Shown in pieces: positions 1-7,165 of a stretch of DNA of 9,827 bases. Location of the stretch: positions 1-9,827 of the forward strand of contig JBBSSJ010000178.1 of the NCBI GenBank assembly GCA_038242095.1. The letters run 5' to 3'. The translations under genes were made by a program, and so were the position numbers. The notes under the pieces were generated by a model. It was not told where the DNA came from and made no database searches. It saw only the letters and a list, made by a program, of their open reading frames with translations. This DNA comes from Persicitalea sp038242095 (GTDB lineage: Bacteria; Bacteroidota; Bacteroidia; Cytophagales; Spirosomataceae). Numbering within the stretch: position 1 is the first letter of the stretch; each line of letters opens with the position of its first letter.

Positions 1-579
1 ACGACCAACAGCGAAAAACTCTACCAGAAATTGCTCACCCTGCGTACCCACGGCATCACCCGCGATACCGACCGATTCAAAAACTCCCCCCAGTGGGCGG
101 CGGGCGATCCAACGGCCGACGATTATCCCGGCTGGTACATGGAGATGCAGGAACTGGGCTTCAACTACCGCCTGACCGATTTCCAGGCGGCGCTTGGCAT
201 TTCCCAACTGAAACGGGCGGACGAAGGACTAGCCAGAAGACGCACTATTGCTCAGAAATACGCGGAGGCTTTCACCAGCCAACCTTTTATCAAAGGTCAA
301 TCGGGCGTAGTACAAGGACACGCCTATCACTTGTATGTTATTGAAGTAGAGGACCGGGTAGGACTTTATAATTTTTTGAAGCAGCATGATATTTTTGCCC
401 AAATTCATTACATCCCCTGCCACCTTATGCCTTATTATCAACGGCTCGGCTGGAAGGAAGGCGATTTACCCTTGGCCGAGCAATATTATCGGCAATGCTT
501 GAGTTTACCCATGTATCCTACGCTTTCCGACGAAGAGCAAGCGTACGTTATTCAAAAAGTTCAAGAATTTTATGACTAG
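1..579 (+). CDS. pseC: PseC-type UDP-sugar aminotransferase (C-terminal part)
   Basis: This is the 3' part (192 codons plus stop) of a DegT/DnrJ/EryC1-fold, PLP-dependent aminotransferase. The frame is open from base 1, so the true start and the catalytic lysine region lie upstream; a TTG at 31 is internal. PseC aminates the 4-keto sugar made by PseB to give UDP-4-amino-4,6-dideoxy-N-acetyl-beta-L-altrosamine. Visible support includes the LRTHGITRD segment near the left edge, the conserved GFNYRLTDFQAALG block (window residues 53-66) and the HYIPCHLMPYY and CLSLPMYPTL segments typical of the PseC C-terminus. Bases up to about 290 look GC-rich and the rest clearly less so. The reading continues into a 74-base gap before the aldo/keto reductase. 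Other sugar aminotransferases of this family are possible in principle, but the surrounding pse genes support PseC. Confidence 0.9.
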   Translation, partial: TTNSEKLYQKLLTLRTHGITRDTDRFKNSPQWAAGDPTADDYPGWYMEMQELGFNYRLTDFQAALGISQLKRADEGLARRRTIAQKYAEAFTSQPFIKGQSGVVQGHAYHLYVIEVEDRVGLYNFLKQHDIFAQIHYIPCHLMPYYQRLGWKEGDLPLAEQYYRQCLSLPMYPTLSDEEQAYVIQKVQEFYD

Positions 580-653
580 GAGCGTATGCATCCGCACGCT
601 TTACAGCATAATGAAAAATTACCAGGACGCCTACCAACTGGACATTTTGAGCC

Positions 654-1526
654 ATGAATACAACCACCAGTAAAATCATCCTGGGAACGGTGCAGTTCGG
701 GTTAAACTACGGCATTAATAACCAACAGGGCCAACCCGACGCCGATAGCGTTACCGATATTCTGGATTATGCCTTTAGCCAGGGCATCCGGACCCTTGAT
801 TCGGCCGATGCGTATGGTAGCGCCCCCGAAATTATTGGCCGGTACCATGCCTCCCGCGCTGATAAATTTGACATCATCACCAAATTCAAAGCCGGGACAG
901 ATTTTGTCGCCGAAACCTGGCTAAATCAGCAGTTAGAGAAATTCGCGGTCCAGCGTTTGTCCGCCTGCATGTTTCACGATTTCCAGGATTACCGCACCAA
1001 CCATGCCGTTGTTTCTGAATTTGACGATTTGGTCAAAAAGGGACTGGTTAAAAAGATAGGGGTATCGGTTTATACCAACCAACAGTTGGCGGAAGTCATC
1101 GAAGATTCAAGTATCTCATTGATCCAATTACCCTACAATCTTCTCGATAATCATTCTCAGCGTGGCAACTTGCTTGCCAAGGCCAAAAGTATCGGTAAAG
1201 AGATTCACGTGCGTTCCGTATTTTTGCAGGGATTATTTTTTATGAATCTTGAGAAAATACCTGAGAAGCTGGCTCCCTTAGAAGTTAAACTGGAAAAACT
1301 GCGCCGGTTATCTTCCCAATTTGAAGTTCCGCTGGAAAGTATGGCCCTCAATTACGCCATCGCCAATCAAAACATCGACCGCGTCCTTATTGGGGTCGAT
1401 TCGATAAAGCAGTTGAAAGCTAACCTAGAGAATCTCGATCAAGCTTTGCCACCGGAACTATCGGCGGCGATTGATCACATTCATGTGAAAGACGTAGATT
1501 TGCTGAACCCCACGAACTGGAAATGA
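654..1526 (+). CDS. Aldo/keto reductase of a nonulosonate cluster
   Basis: A 290-residue aldo/keto reductase of normal length, a NAD(P)H-dependent TIM-barrel oxidoreductase of the cytoplasm. The N-terminus ILGTVQFGLNYG is the first strand. The catalytic tetrad can be placed as Asp49 and Tyr54 (in LDSADAYG), Lys77 (in IITKF) and His108 (in MFHDF), so the enzyme looks active. The ATG at 654 is the only sensible start because TGA at 648-650 closes the frame. Its stop overlaps the next start by four bases (ATGA, 1523-1526), suggesting translational coupling to the cytidylyltransferase. From memory, this reductase type is a common neighbour of PseF-like genes, but its substrate is not established and no core pseudaminic acid step requires it. 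I infer a tailoring oxidation or reduction of the sugar, possibly paired with the class III aminotransferase downstream. Confidence 0.85.
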   Translation: MNTTTSKIILGTVQFGLNYGINNQQGQPDADSVTDILDYAFSQGIRTLDSADAYGSAPEIIGRYHASRADKFDIITKFKAGTDFVAETWLNQQLEKFAVQRLSACMFHDFQDYRTNHAVVSEFDDLVKKGLVKKIGVSVYTNQQLAEVIEDSSISLIQLPYNLLDNHSQRGNLLAKAKSIGKEIHVRSVFLQGLFFMNLEKIPEKLAPLEVKLEKLRRLSSQFEVPLESMALNYAIANQNIDRVLIGVDSIKQLKANLENLDQALPPELSAAIDHIHVKDVDLLNPTNWK

Positions 1527-2287
1527 AAACACTCGCCATTATCCAGGCCCGCATGACCTCCACCCGACTACCGGGAAAAATTCTGATGGAGATCGGTGGA
1601 AAATCCCTATTAGAGATTAACCTGCGCCGAATTGCCAAGGCCCAAAAGATTGACAAACTCGTAGTCGCCACGACCAATCTTGCTTCTGATGACAAAACGG
1701 CTGAATTGGTAAAAGCTTGGGGTTATGAGGTATTTCGGGGCGACGAAAACGATGTGCTCGACCGCTTTTATCAGGCCGCTCGACAACAAGCGGACCAGCC
1801 TGAATATATTGTGCGGCTCACCGCCGACTGTCCGCTAATCGACGCCACGCTGATCGACAAGATCATTCAGTACACCGTCGATAATCAGTTGGATTACTGT
1901 TCCAATACCCTCGATCCGCATTATCCCGACGGCCAGGATGCAGAAGTTTTTAGAATGTCGGCTTTGAACAATGCCTGGCAGGAAGCCAAACTCGCCTCGG
2001 AGCGGGAACATGTTACGCCATACCTCTGGAAAAACTCCACGTTTAAAGGAGGTAATATATTTAAGTCGGAGAACTACGCTGAAGACAGCAAAAACTACGG
2101 GCACCTGCGCATGACCGTAGACGAGCCCGCCGATTACGAGTTAATATCGGCCTTGATAGAAAAGCTGGGTACCGACCGAACCTGGCAGGAATACGCCGAG
2201 TACATGGAACGGCACGACGAAGTGCGGCAAATCAACCAGAACCAAAACAGAAACGAGGGCTTTATCAAGTCCCTGCAAGCAGACTGA
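1523..2287 (+). CDS. pseF: PseF-type CMP-pseudaminic acid cytidylyltransferase
   Basis: A 254-residue nucleotidyltransferase of the SpsF/PseF group, which activates the finished nonulosonic acid with CTP to give the CMP-sugar donor. The nucleotide-binding signature IIQARMTSTRLPGK covers residues 6-19 (Arg10, Arg15 and Lys19 are the key basic residues). A second hallmark, VRLTADCPLID (residues 97-107), provides the acidic metal and sugar site, followed by YCSNT and the C-terminal RNEGFIKSL. The gene overlaps the reductase upstream by four bases and is followed after only two bases by the class III aminotransferase. Length fits the SpsF/PseF-like group. Databases often label these proteins 'glycosyltransferase family protein' or 'spore coat biosynthesis protein F'. 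The cluster context (PseC, PseG, PseI) supports the CMP-pseudaminic acid assignment, although the exact nonulosonic acid it accepts cannot be read from sequence. Confidence 0.85.
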   Translation: MKTLAIIQARMTSTRLPGKILMEIGGKSLLEINLRRIAKAQKIDKLVVATTNLASDDKTAELVKAWGYEVFRGDENDVLDRFYQAARQQADQPEYIVRLTADCPLIDATLIDKIIQYTVDNQLDYCSNTLDPHYPDGQDAEVFRMSALNNAWQEAKLASEREHVTPYLWKNSTFKGGNIFKSENYAEDSKNYGHLRMTVDEPADYELISALIEKLGTDRTWQEYAEYMERHDEVRQINQNQNRNEGFIKSLQAD

Positions 2288-2289
2288 AT

Positions 2290-3597
2290 ATGAGAACGGG
2301 ACAAGAATTATACAAAAAAGCCAAAACCCTCATCCCCGGCGGCACGATGCTGCTTTCCAAGCGGCCCGAGATGTTTCTGCCCGAGAATTGGCCTTCTTAC
2401 TATTCCAGATCCAAGGGATGCACCGTCTGGGATTTGGACGGCAACGAGTTTCTCGACCTATCGATTATGGGCATCGGCACCAACATACTCGGTTACGCCC
2501 ACGGCGAAGTGGACGCAGCCGTGCTTGAAACCGTGCGTAAAGGCAACATGACCACGCTCAACTGCCCCGAGGAAGTGTATCTGGCCGAGCGCCTCGTGGA
2601 GCTGAACCCCTGGGCCGACATGGTGCGTTTTGCCCGTAGCGGTGGCGAGGCCAACGCCATCGCTATCCGCATTGCCCGCGCCGCCGCTGGTAAAGACAAG
2701 GTCGCCATCTGTGGCTACCACGGCTGGCACGACTGGTACCTGTCGGCTAATCTGGGCACCAACGAAAATCTTTCCGGTCACCTGCTCCCGGGGCTTGATC
2801 CCCTAGGCGTTCCTCAGGACTTAGCGGGTACGGTGTTTCCCTTCAACTACAACAACTTCGAAGAATTGGAAACGCTGGTGCAGGAACACGACATCGGCGT
2901 AATCAAAATGGAGGTGTCCCGCAACAAGGGGCCGGAAAACAATTTTCTACAAAAGGTGCGGGAACTGGCCACGCAGAAAAATATTGTGCTGGTTTTCGAC
3001 GAGTGCACCTCCGGCTTCCGACAAACATTCGGCGGGCTGCACCAGCTCTACGGCGTGGAACCCGATATGGCCATGTACGGTAAAACGCTGGGTAACGGCT
3101 ACGCCATTACAGCAGTGGTCGGCAAGCAGTCTGTCATGGAGGCCGCTCAGAAAACATTCATCAGCAGCACCTTCTGGACCGAGCGCATCGGCCCGACGGC
3201 CGCTTTAAAAACCCTGGAAGTGATGGAGCGGGAGAAATCCTGGGAGTACATCACCGAAACGGGCCGTAAAATCGCTGTAGAATGGCAGGAGATGGCTAAT
3301 CGCCACGGCCTGGAACTGAGTACGGCTGGATTGCCCGCCCTGATTTCTTTCAGTTTTGCTTCGGACGATCATTTGAAGTACAAAACTCTGATAACGCAGG
3401 AGATGCTTAAGAAGGGATTTCTGGCTAGCAACAGTGTGTACGTCAGCATGGCGCACACCGAGCCGATTCTGAAAAAATACTTTGGTGAACTGGAAGGCGT
3501 TTTTCAAATCATTGCCGATTGCGAGAAAGGCGGGAAGGACGTAAGCGAACTATTGGAAGGGCCCGTGTGTCACGCAGGATTTAAGAGGCTGAATTGA
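2290..3597 (+). CDS. Class III PLP aminotransferase (glutamate-1-semialdehyde aminomutase-like)
   Basis: A full-length 435-residue fold-type I, class III PLP enzyme. It begins with the ELYKKAKTLIPGG segment shared with glutamate-1-semialdehyde aminomutases. Cofactor-site motifs are SGGEAN (117-122), YHGWHD (143-148), DECTSGFR with the PLP-ring aspartate at 237, and YGKTLGNGY with the Schiff-base lysine at 265. True HemL proteins usually have SGTEA and GKxxGGG here, so I do not think this is the tetrapyrrole enzyme. Placement two bases after pseF, inside a nonulosonate operon, points to amination (or amino-group shift) of a sugar or of a small acyl donor. One possibility is amination of a ketone made by the aldo/keto reductase upstream; this is inference. 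Base composition is GC-rich: bases 2581-2640 contain 41 G or C of 60. Confidence 0.85.
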   Translation: MRTGQELYKKAKTLIPGGTMLLSKRPEMFLPENWPSYYSRSKGCTVWDLDGNEFLDLSIMGIGTNILGYAHGEVDAAVLETVRKGNMTTLNCPEEVYLAERLVELNPWADMVRFARSGGEANAIAIRIARAAAGKDKVAICGYHGWHDWYLSANLGTNENLSGHLLPGLDPLGVPQDLAGTVFPFNYNNFEELETLVQEHDIGVIKMEVSRNKGPENNFLQKVRELATQKNIVLVFDECTSGFRQTFGGLHQLYGVEPDMAMYGKTLGNGYAITAVVGKQSVMEAAQKTFISSTFWTERIGPTAALKTLEVMEREKSWEYITETGRKIAVEWQEMANRHGLELSTAGLPALISFSFASDDHLKYKTLITQEMLKKGFLASNSVYVSMAHTEPILKKYFGELEGVFQIIADCEKGGKDVSELLEGPVCHAGFKRLN

Positions 3598-3646
3598 TTT
3601 TCGCAGAATTTGTCAAGTTATCCAGTTTACCAAAAGTCAGAATAAA

Positions 3647-4306
3647 TTGCAAAAAGACATATTTCTGAATACTGAGGGAGATCAGTGGTTTTTGAGGAAT
3701 CAAGAGCACTACGATCGCACGAAAAATCAAGAGAGTCTTCTGATAAAGTCCTTGAAAGCGATTGAAGCGGCCCCTATTAAGATTTTAGAGATCGGTTGCT
3801 CAAACGGCACGCGGTTAAATGATATGCAGCTTGCATTTGACTCGCAGTGCTATGGAGTCGAACCTTCTTCGGCGGCGGTTGAAGAGGGAAAATTGGCTTT
3901 CCCCGCTCTTACGCTCCATGTAGGTACCGCTGACTCGCTACCCTTCGAGGATAGTGCGTTTGATCTGATTGTCTTCGGCTTCTGCTTATACCTTTGCGAT
4001 AGAAAGGATTTATTCAAAATAGCCGCCGAAGCGGATCGCTGCCTGTCAGACAACGGCCAGTTGGCTATCGTTGACTTTCACCCCCCCTTTGCTTATAAAA
4101 ACGGTTATACCCATCGCGAAGGTTTATCCAGTTATAAGATGAATTACGCCACAATGTTCAGCTGGAACCCAGCGTATGACGAAATCTATTCCATCGTATC
4201 CAGCCACGATGGATTTTCTAAAAGAAATCTTCCCGATGAAAGGGTCGCTGTGAGTATTTTAAGTAAGAACGAGGGTTTCGCTTATCCTACCGAACCCTAT
4301 AAGTAA
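3647..4306 (+). CDS. Class I SAM-dependent methyltransferase (TTG start)
   Basis: A 219-residue Rossmann-fold methyltransferase. Motif I, ILEIGCSNG (residues 46-54), binds S-adenosylmethionine; the acidic motif II is near CYGVEPS; FDLIVFGFCLYLCD (105-118) is the motif IV region; and LSDNGQLAIVDFHPP follows as the late strand. The frame is open back to a TGA at 3590-3592 but holds no ATG or GTG before motif I. The best start is TTG at 3647, giving the N-terminus QKDIFLNTEGDQWFLRN, which resembles the beginnings of related sugar-cluster methyltransferases. No clear Shine-Dalgarno sequence precedes it. The target is unknown: O- or N-methylation of the nonulosonic acid or of another residue of the glycan are both possible. 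It opens a block (3647-7140) that looks more AT-rich than the aminotransferase gene before it. Confidence 0.75.
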   Translation: MQKDIFLNTEGDQWFLRNQEHYDRTKNQESLLIKSLKAIEAAPIKILEIGCSNGTRLNDMQLAFDSQCYGVEPSSAAVEEGKLAFPALTLHVGTADSLPFEDSAFDLIVFGFCLYLCDRKDLFKIAAEADRCLSDNGQLAIVDFHPPFAYKNGYTHREGLSSYKMNYATMFSWNPAYDEIYSIVSSHDGFSKRNLPDERVAVSILSKNEGFAYPTEPYK

Positions 4307-4347
4307 CAGATGATGTAACGGTAAATCTGAGGTATAAACAAACGAAT

Positions 4348-5787
4348 ATGGTATATTTCAGGGCGGATGGAAACTCCAAAATAGGATTGGGCCACATTAC
4401 CCGCTCATTAGCGTTGGCTGATATGCTGTCGGGGAAGTTTAGTTGCGTTTTTTTGATCCAAAACCCTTCCAAAGAACTGCAAGAGCAAATTACCCGGGTT
4501 CATTCGTTGATCAGTTTACCAGAAACAACCAATCATCTGGAAGAAGCGCTTGCATTGGTTGACGATCGTTTGGCCAAAGACGATATTGTTGTTTTAGACG
4601 GATACAACTTCTGCACGGACTATCAGCGTATCGTTAAAACTTCCGGCTGCAAACTGGTTTGTATCGATGATCTTCATGCCTCGCACTTTCTGGCGGATAT
4701 TGTAATCAACCAAGCTGGCGGAATTTCTTCCGAGAAGTATTCTCATGAAACTTATACTCGGTTTTGCCTGGGACCAGCCTATGCCCTGCTCCGAAAACCG
4801 TTTTTGGAATTGGCTTCTGTTAAGAGTAGTGGTCTGGAAGCTTCCTCATCCAACCTTATGCTCGCGATGGGGGGCGCAGATACCGATAACCACACGCTAA
4901 GGATACTGAAAGTCTTAATTAATTCTAACTCCAAAAGAAAATTTCATATCGTCACAGGAAGTGCGTACAAACATTCTCGTGAATTGCGACAGTTCATAAA
5001 AAACAGTCGCATGAACATGAAGCTATTTGAGAATCTAAATGCAAATGATATGGCTTGTGTCATGTCAGCCTGTAGTGTTGCCATAACCCCTCCCAGCGGG
5101 ATCGCTTACGAATATTTGTGTTCAGGAGGGACTTTGTATCTAAATAAAACCGCTGATAACCAGAAAGATATTTATGATTTTCTAGTAAGCAATAAGTTTG
5201 CAATTGATTTTGAGAGCGCATATCCTACGGTGGGAGATCCGCAATTCGACAAAATGCCCAGTCCGATAGATGGGCAATCACCAAAGCGATTGATTGATGT
5301 TTTCACAAGTTTTGCTGAAAGCACCGGTATAAAAACAAGAAAAGCCACTGCTGAAGACGTTGGCCAATACTATGAATGGGTCAACGAAACCCAGGTTAGA
5401 AACAACTCGATCGATAACAGACCCATTGCTTATTCGGATCATGTGCGTTGGTTTGCCGACAGGTTAGCATCAGACAGCACTTTGCTATACTGCTTTGAAA
5501 AAGAAGGGAAAACCATCGGACAAGTTCGCTTTGATTTGGTCGAAGGAGAAATATTGATCGATTATTCCCTGGATTGCGATTTCAGAGGCTTAGGTCTGGG
5601 CAAAATAATCTTAACAAAAGCCATAGAGGAGGTTATTAAAGAAGGGGAAGAATGGCGCAAGACCAGACTGATTGCTCTTGTGAAGCCAGAAAACGTTTCA
5701 TCATGTAAAGTTTTTAGGTCACTAGACTTTCAGCAGCAAGAATCAGTCGAACTCAATGACAAGATTTATTACAAGTTTATGAAATGA
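4348..5787 (+). CDS. pseG: PseG-PseH fusion: UDP-sugar hydrolase plus N-acetyltransferase
   Basis: A 479-residue two-domain protein. Residues 1 to about 325 are a PseG-type, GT-B-fold hydrolase that removes UDP from UDP-2,4-diacetamido-2,4,6-trideoxy-beta-L-altropyranose. It starts with FRADGNSKIGLGHITRSLALA, in which His16 corresponds to the catalytic histidine of known PseG; MGGADTDN (174-181) and NQ (271-272) lie in the nucleotide-binding half. Residues 328-479 are a GNAT acetyltransferase like PseH: IKTRKATAEDVGQYYEWVNE at its start and the acetyl-CoA loop RGLGLGK at 413-419. PseH acetylates the 4-amino group immediately before PseG acts, so the fusion joins consecutive steps. The PseG segment around PPSGIAYEYLCSGG is less conserved than usual. 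The stop overlaps the formyltransferase start (ATGA). Composition is AT-rich: 18 G or C of 60 at 5161-5220. Confidence 0.88.
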   Translation: MVYFRADGNSKIGLGHITRSLALADMLSGKFSCVFLIQNPSKELQEQITRVHSLISLPETTNHLEEALALVDDRLAKDDIVVLDGYNFCTDYQRIVKTSGCKLVCIDDLHASHFLADIVINQAGGISSEKYSHETYTRFCLGPAYALLRKPFLELASVKSSGLEASSSNLMLAMGGADTDNHTLRILKVLINSNSKRKFHIVTGSAYKHSRELRQFIKNSRMNMKLFENLNANDMACVMSACSVAITPPSGIAYEYLCSGGTLYLNKTADNQKDIYDFLVSNKFAIDFESAYPTVGDPQFDKMPSPIDGQSPKRLIDVFTSFAESTGIKTRKATAEDVGQYYEWVNETQVRNNSIDNRPIAYSDHVRWFADRLASDSTLLYCFEKEGKTIGQVRFDLVEGEILIDYSLDCDFRGLGLGKIILTKAIEEVIKEGEEWRKTRLIALVKPENVSSCKVFRSLDFQQQESVELNDKIYYKFMK

Positions 5788-6452
5788 AAATTATCATTGC
5801 CAATACAAATCCTGTCCACCGGCATTTGGAAGATCATTTCAAATCCTGTGGGGTTGAGGTCACAGTTATAAATCACAAGGAAGAATTTACTCTGACGAAC
5901 TTATCATCTCTTTCGCCAGATTACATCTTTCTACCGCACTGGTCCTATATTATCCCAAAGGAGATTTACAATGCATTCAACTGTATTGTTTTTCACATGA
6001 CGGATTTACCCTACGGACGAGGCGGCTCACCGCTACAAAACCTGATTGTCAGAGGACACGAGCAGACAAAAATTTCTGCTCTGCGAGTAACAGAAGGAAT
6101 CGACACGGGGGACGTCTATCTCAAAAGGGATTTGGCTTTATTTGGTACCGCTGAGGAGATATTTTTGCGAGCGAGTAAGGTTATTATTGAAATGATCGAA
6201 GAAATAATCGCTAATGTACCGCAGCCCTCCCCACAATCCGGGGAGATTACTGCTTTTAAAAGAAGGAATCCCCAACAAGGCGATGTATCGTCCCTTAATT
6301 CTTTAGAATCACTATACGACTACATCCGAATGCTGGATTCAGAAGGCTATCCTTGTGCTTTTTTGGAAACAGATCATTTTAAAATTGAATTTTCCAGGGC
6401 TAGTCCTAAGAAAGATTACTTAATCGCTGATGTTAGAATCACTAAGAAATAA
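5784..6452 (+). CDS. PseJ-like sugar N-formyltransferase
   Basis: A 222-residue protein of the formyltransferase fold (the methionyl-tRNA and sugar formyltransferase group), which uses N10-formyltetrahydrofolate to formylate an amine. The core motif is FHMTDLPYGRGGSPLQNLI (residues 70-88), with His71 at the catalytic histidine position and GIDTGD (105-110) carrying the conserved Asp107. In tRNA formyltransferases an asparagine lies two residues before this histidine; here it is Val69, judged by eye. From memory, PseJ of Anoxybacillus, which formylates the 4-amino group of the pseudaminic acid precursor, is a small protein of this kind, and it is my best match. The gene overlaps pseG-pseH by four bases and the deacetylase by 23. 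The C-terminal third (from about residue 150) is not a tRNA-binding domain I recognise. A formyltransferase beside a PseH domain suggests competition for one amine. Confidence 0.75.
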   Translation: MKIIIANTNPVHRHLEDHFKSCGVEVTVINHKEEFTLTNLSSLSPDYIFLPHWSYIIPKEIYNAFNCIVFHMTDLPYGRGGSPLQNLIVRGHEQTKISALRVTEGIDTGDVYLKRDLALFGTAEEIFLRASKVIIEMIEEIIANVPQPSPQSGEITAFKRRNPQQGDVSSLNSLESLYDYIRMLDSEGYPCAFLETDHFKIEFSRASPKKDYLIADVRITKK

Positions 6453-7140
6453 AAGAATCATGGTCGTGGTGGCTCACCCCGATGATGAGTTATTGGGGCT
6501 AGGCGCAACCATGAACCGGTTAATCGGTGAATTTGGGGTTGAAGCTCATGTCATTATTTTGGGCGAGGGGATTACCTCTCGGTCGAATTCCAGAGATATA
6601 CTCTTGTGGGAACAGGAGTTGGCCACACATCGTCGTAATATCACAGCCGCCCAAACCGCGATTGGTTATCAAAGTGTTAGTTTGCATGAATTTCCTGATA
6701 ATCGCTTTGATTCAGTAGCGCTATTAGACATAATCAAAGCAGTTGAACAAGAGAAGTTAAGTTTTAAACCTGACGTGATCTTTACACACCACGGAGGAGA
6801 CGTCAATATTGATCATCAGCGTACCTTCGAAGCGGTGCTCACCGCTACCAGACCACTATCACACGAAACTGTAAATAATATCCTTACTTTTGAGACACCA
6901 TCGGGGACAGAGTGGCGTTCCCCTTCCGATCCCAGGCATTTTGTTCCAAATGTTTTCTTTGAAGTGAGTCAACATAACCTTGACGCTAAAATAAAAGGCA
7001 TGGAATCTTACGAGTTTGAAAGACGTCCCTTTCCGCATCCCAGATCTCCGGAAGCTTTAACTATTCAGTCTCAGCGTTGGGGTATCGTGGTTGGTCGCCC
7101 CCTAGCCGAGGCTTTTATGCTAATCCGCAGCATTCAATAG
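6430..7140 (+). CDS. PIG-L (LmbE) family N-deacetylase
   Basis: A 236-residue zinc-dependent deacetylase of the PIG-L family, which removes N-acetyl groups from amino sugars and related compounds. The metal and catalytic motif AHPDDELLG lies at residues 15-23 (His16, Asp18, Asp19) and the second motif HGGDVNIDHQ at 121-130 (Asp124, His129), so the active site looks complete. The ATG at 6430 overlaps the formyltransferase by 23 bases and gives a normal basic leader (LRNKRIMVVV); an ATG at 6460 is possible but would begin directly at the first strand. There is no signal peptide, so it should act in the cytoplasm. No core pseudaminic acid step needs a deacetylase. Next to a formyltransferase it may expose an amine that is then acylated differently or left free; this is inference. 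Confidence 0.85.
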   Translation: MLESLRNKRIMVVVAHPDDELLGLGATMNRLIGEFGVEAHVIILGEGITSRSNSRDILLWEQELATHRRNITAAQTAIGYQSVSLHEFPDNRFDSVALLDIIKAVEQEKLSFKPDVIFTHHGGDVNIDHQRTFEAVLTATRPLSHETVNNILTFETPSGTEWRSPSDPRHFVPNVFFEVSQHNLDAKIKGMESYEFERRPFPHPRSPEALTIQSQRWGIVVGRPLAEAFMLIRSIQ

Positions 7141-7165
7141 AATTTTCCATCAATCCAGTATTCTT

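Noticed and set aside
2458..2781. Minus-strand frame of 107 codons inside the aminotransferase gene.
   Set aside because: The plus strand here encodes conserved cofactor motifs of a full-length aminotransferase; the opposite frame is a by-product of its GC-rich codons.
2290..3597. Reading the class III aminotransferase as HemL (glutamate-1-semialdehyde aminomutase) for haem synthesis.
   Set aside because: The motifs SGGEAN and GKTLGNGY differ from the usual HemL forms, and the gene lies within a sugar operon two bases from pseF.
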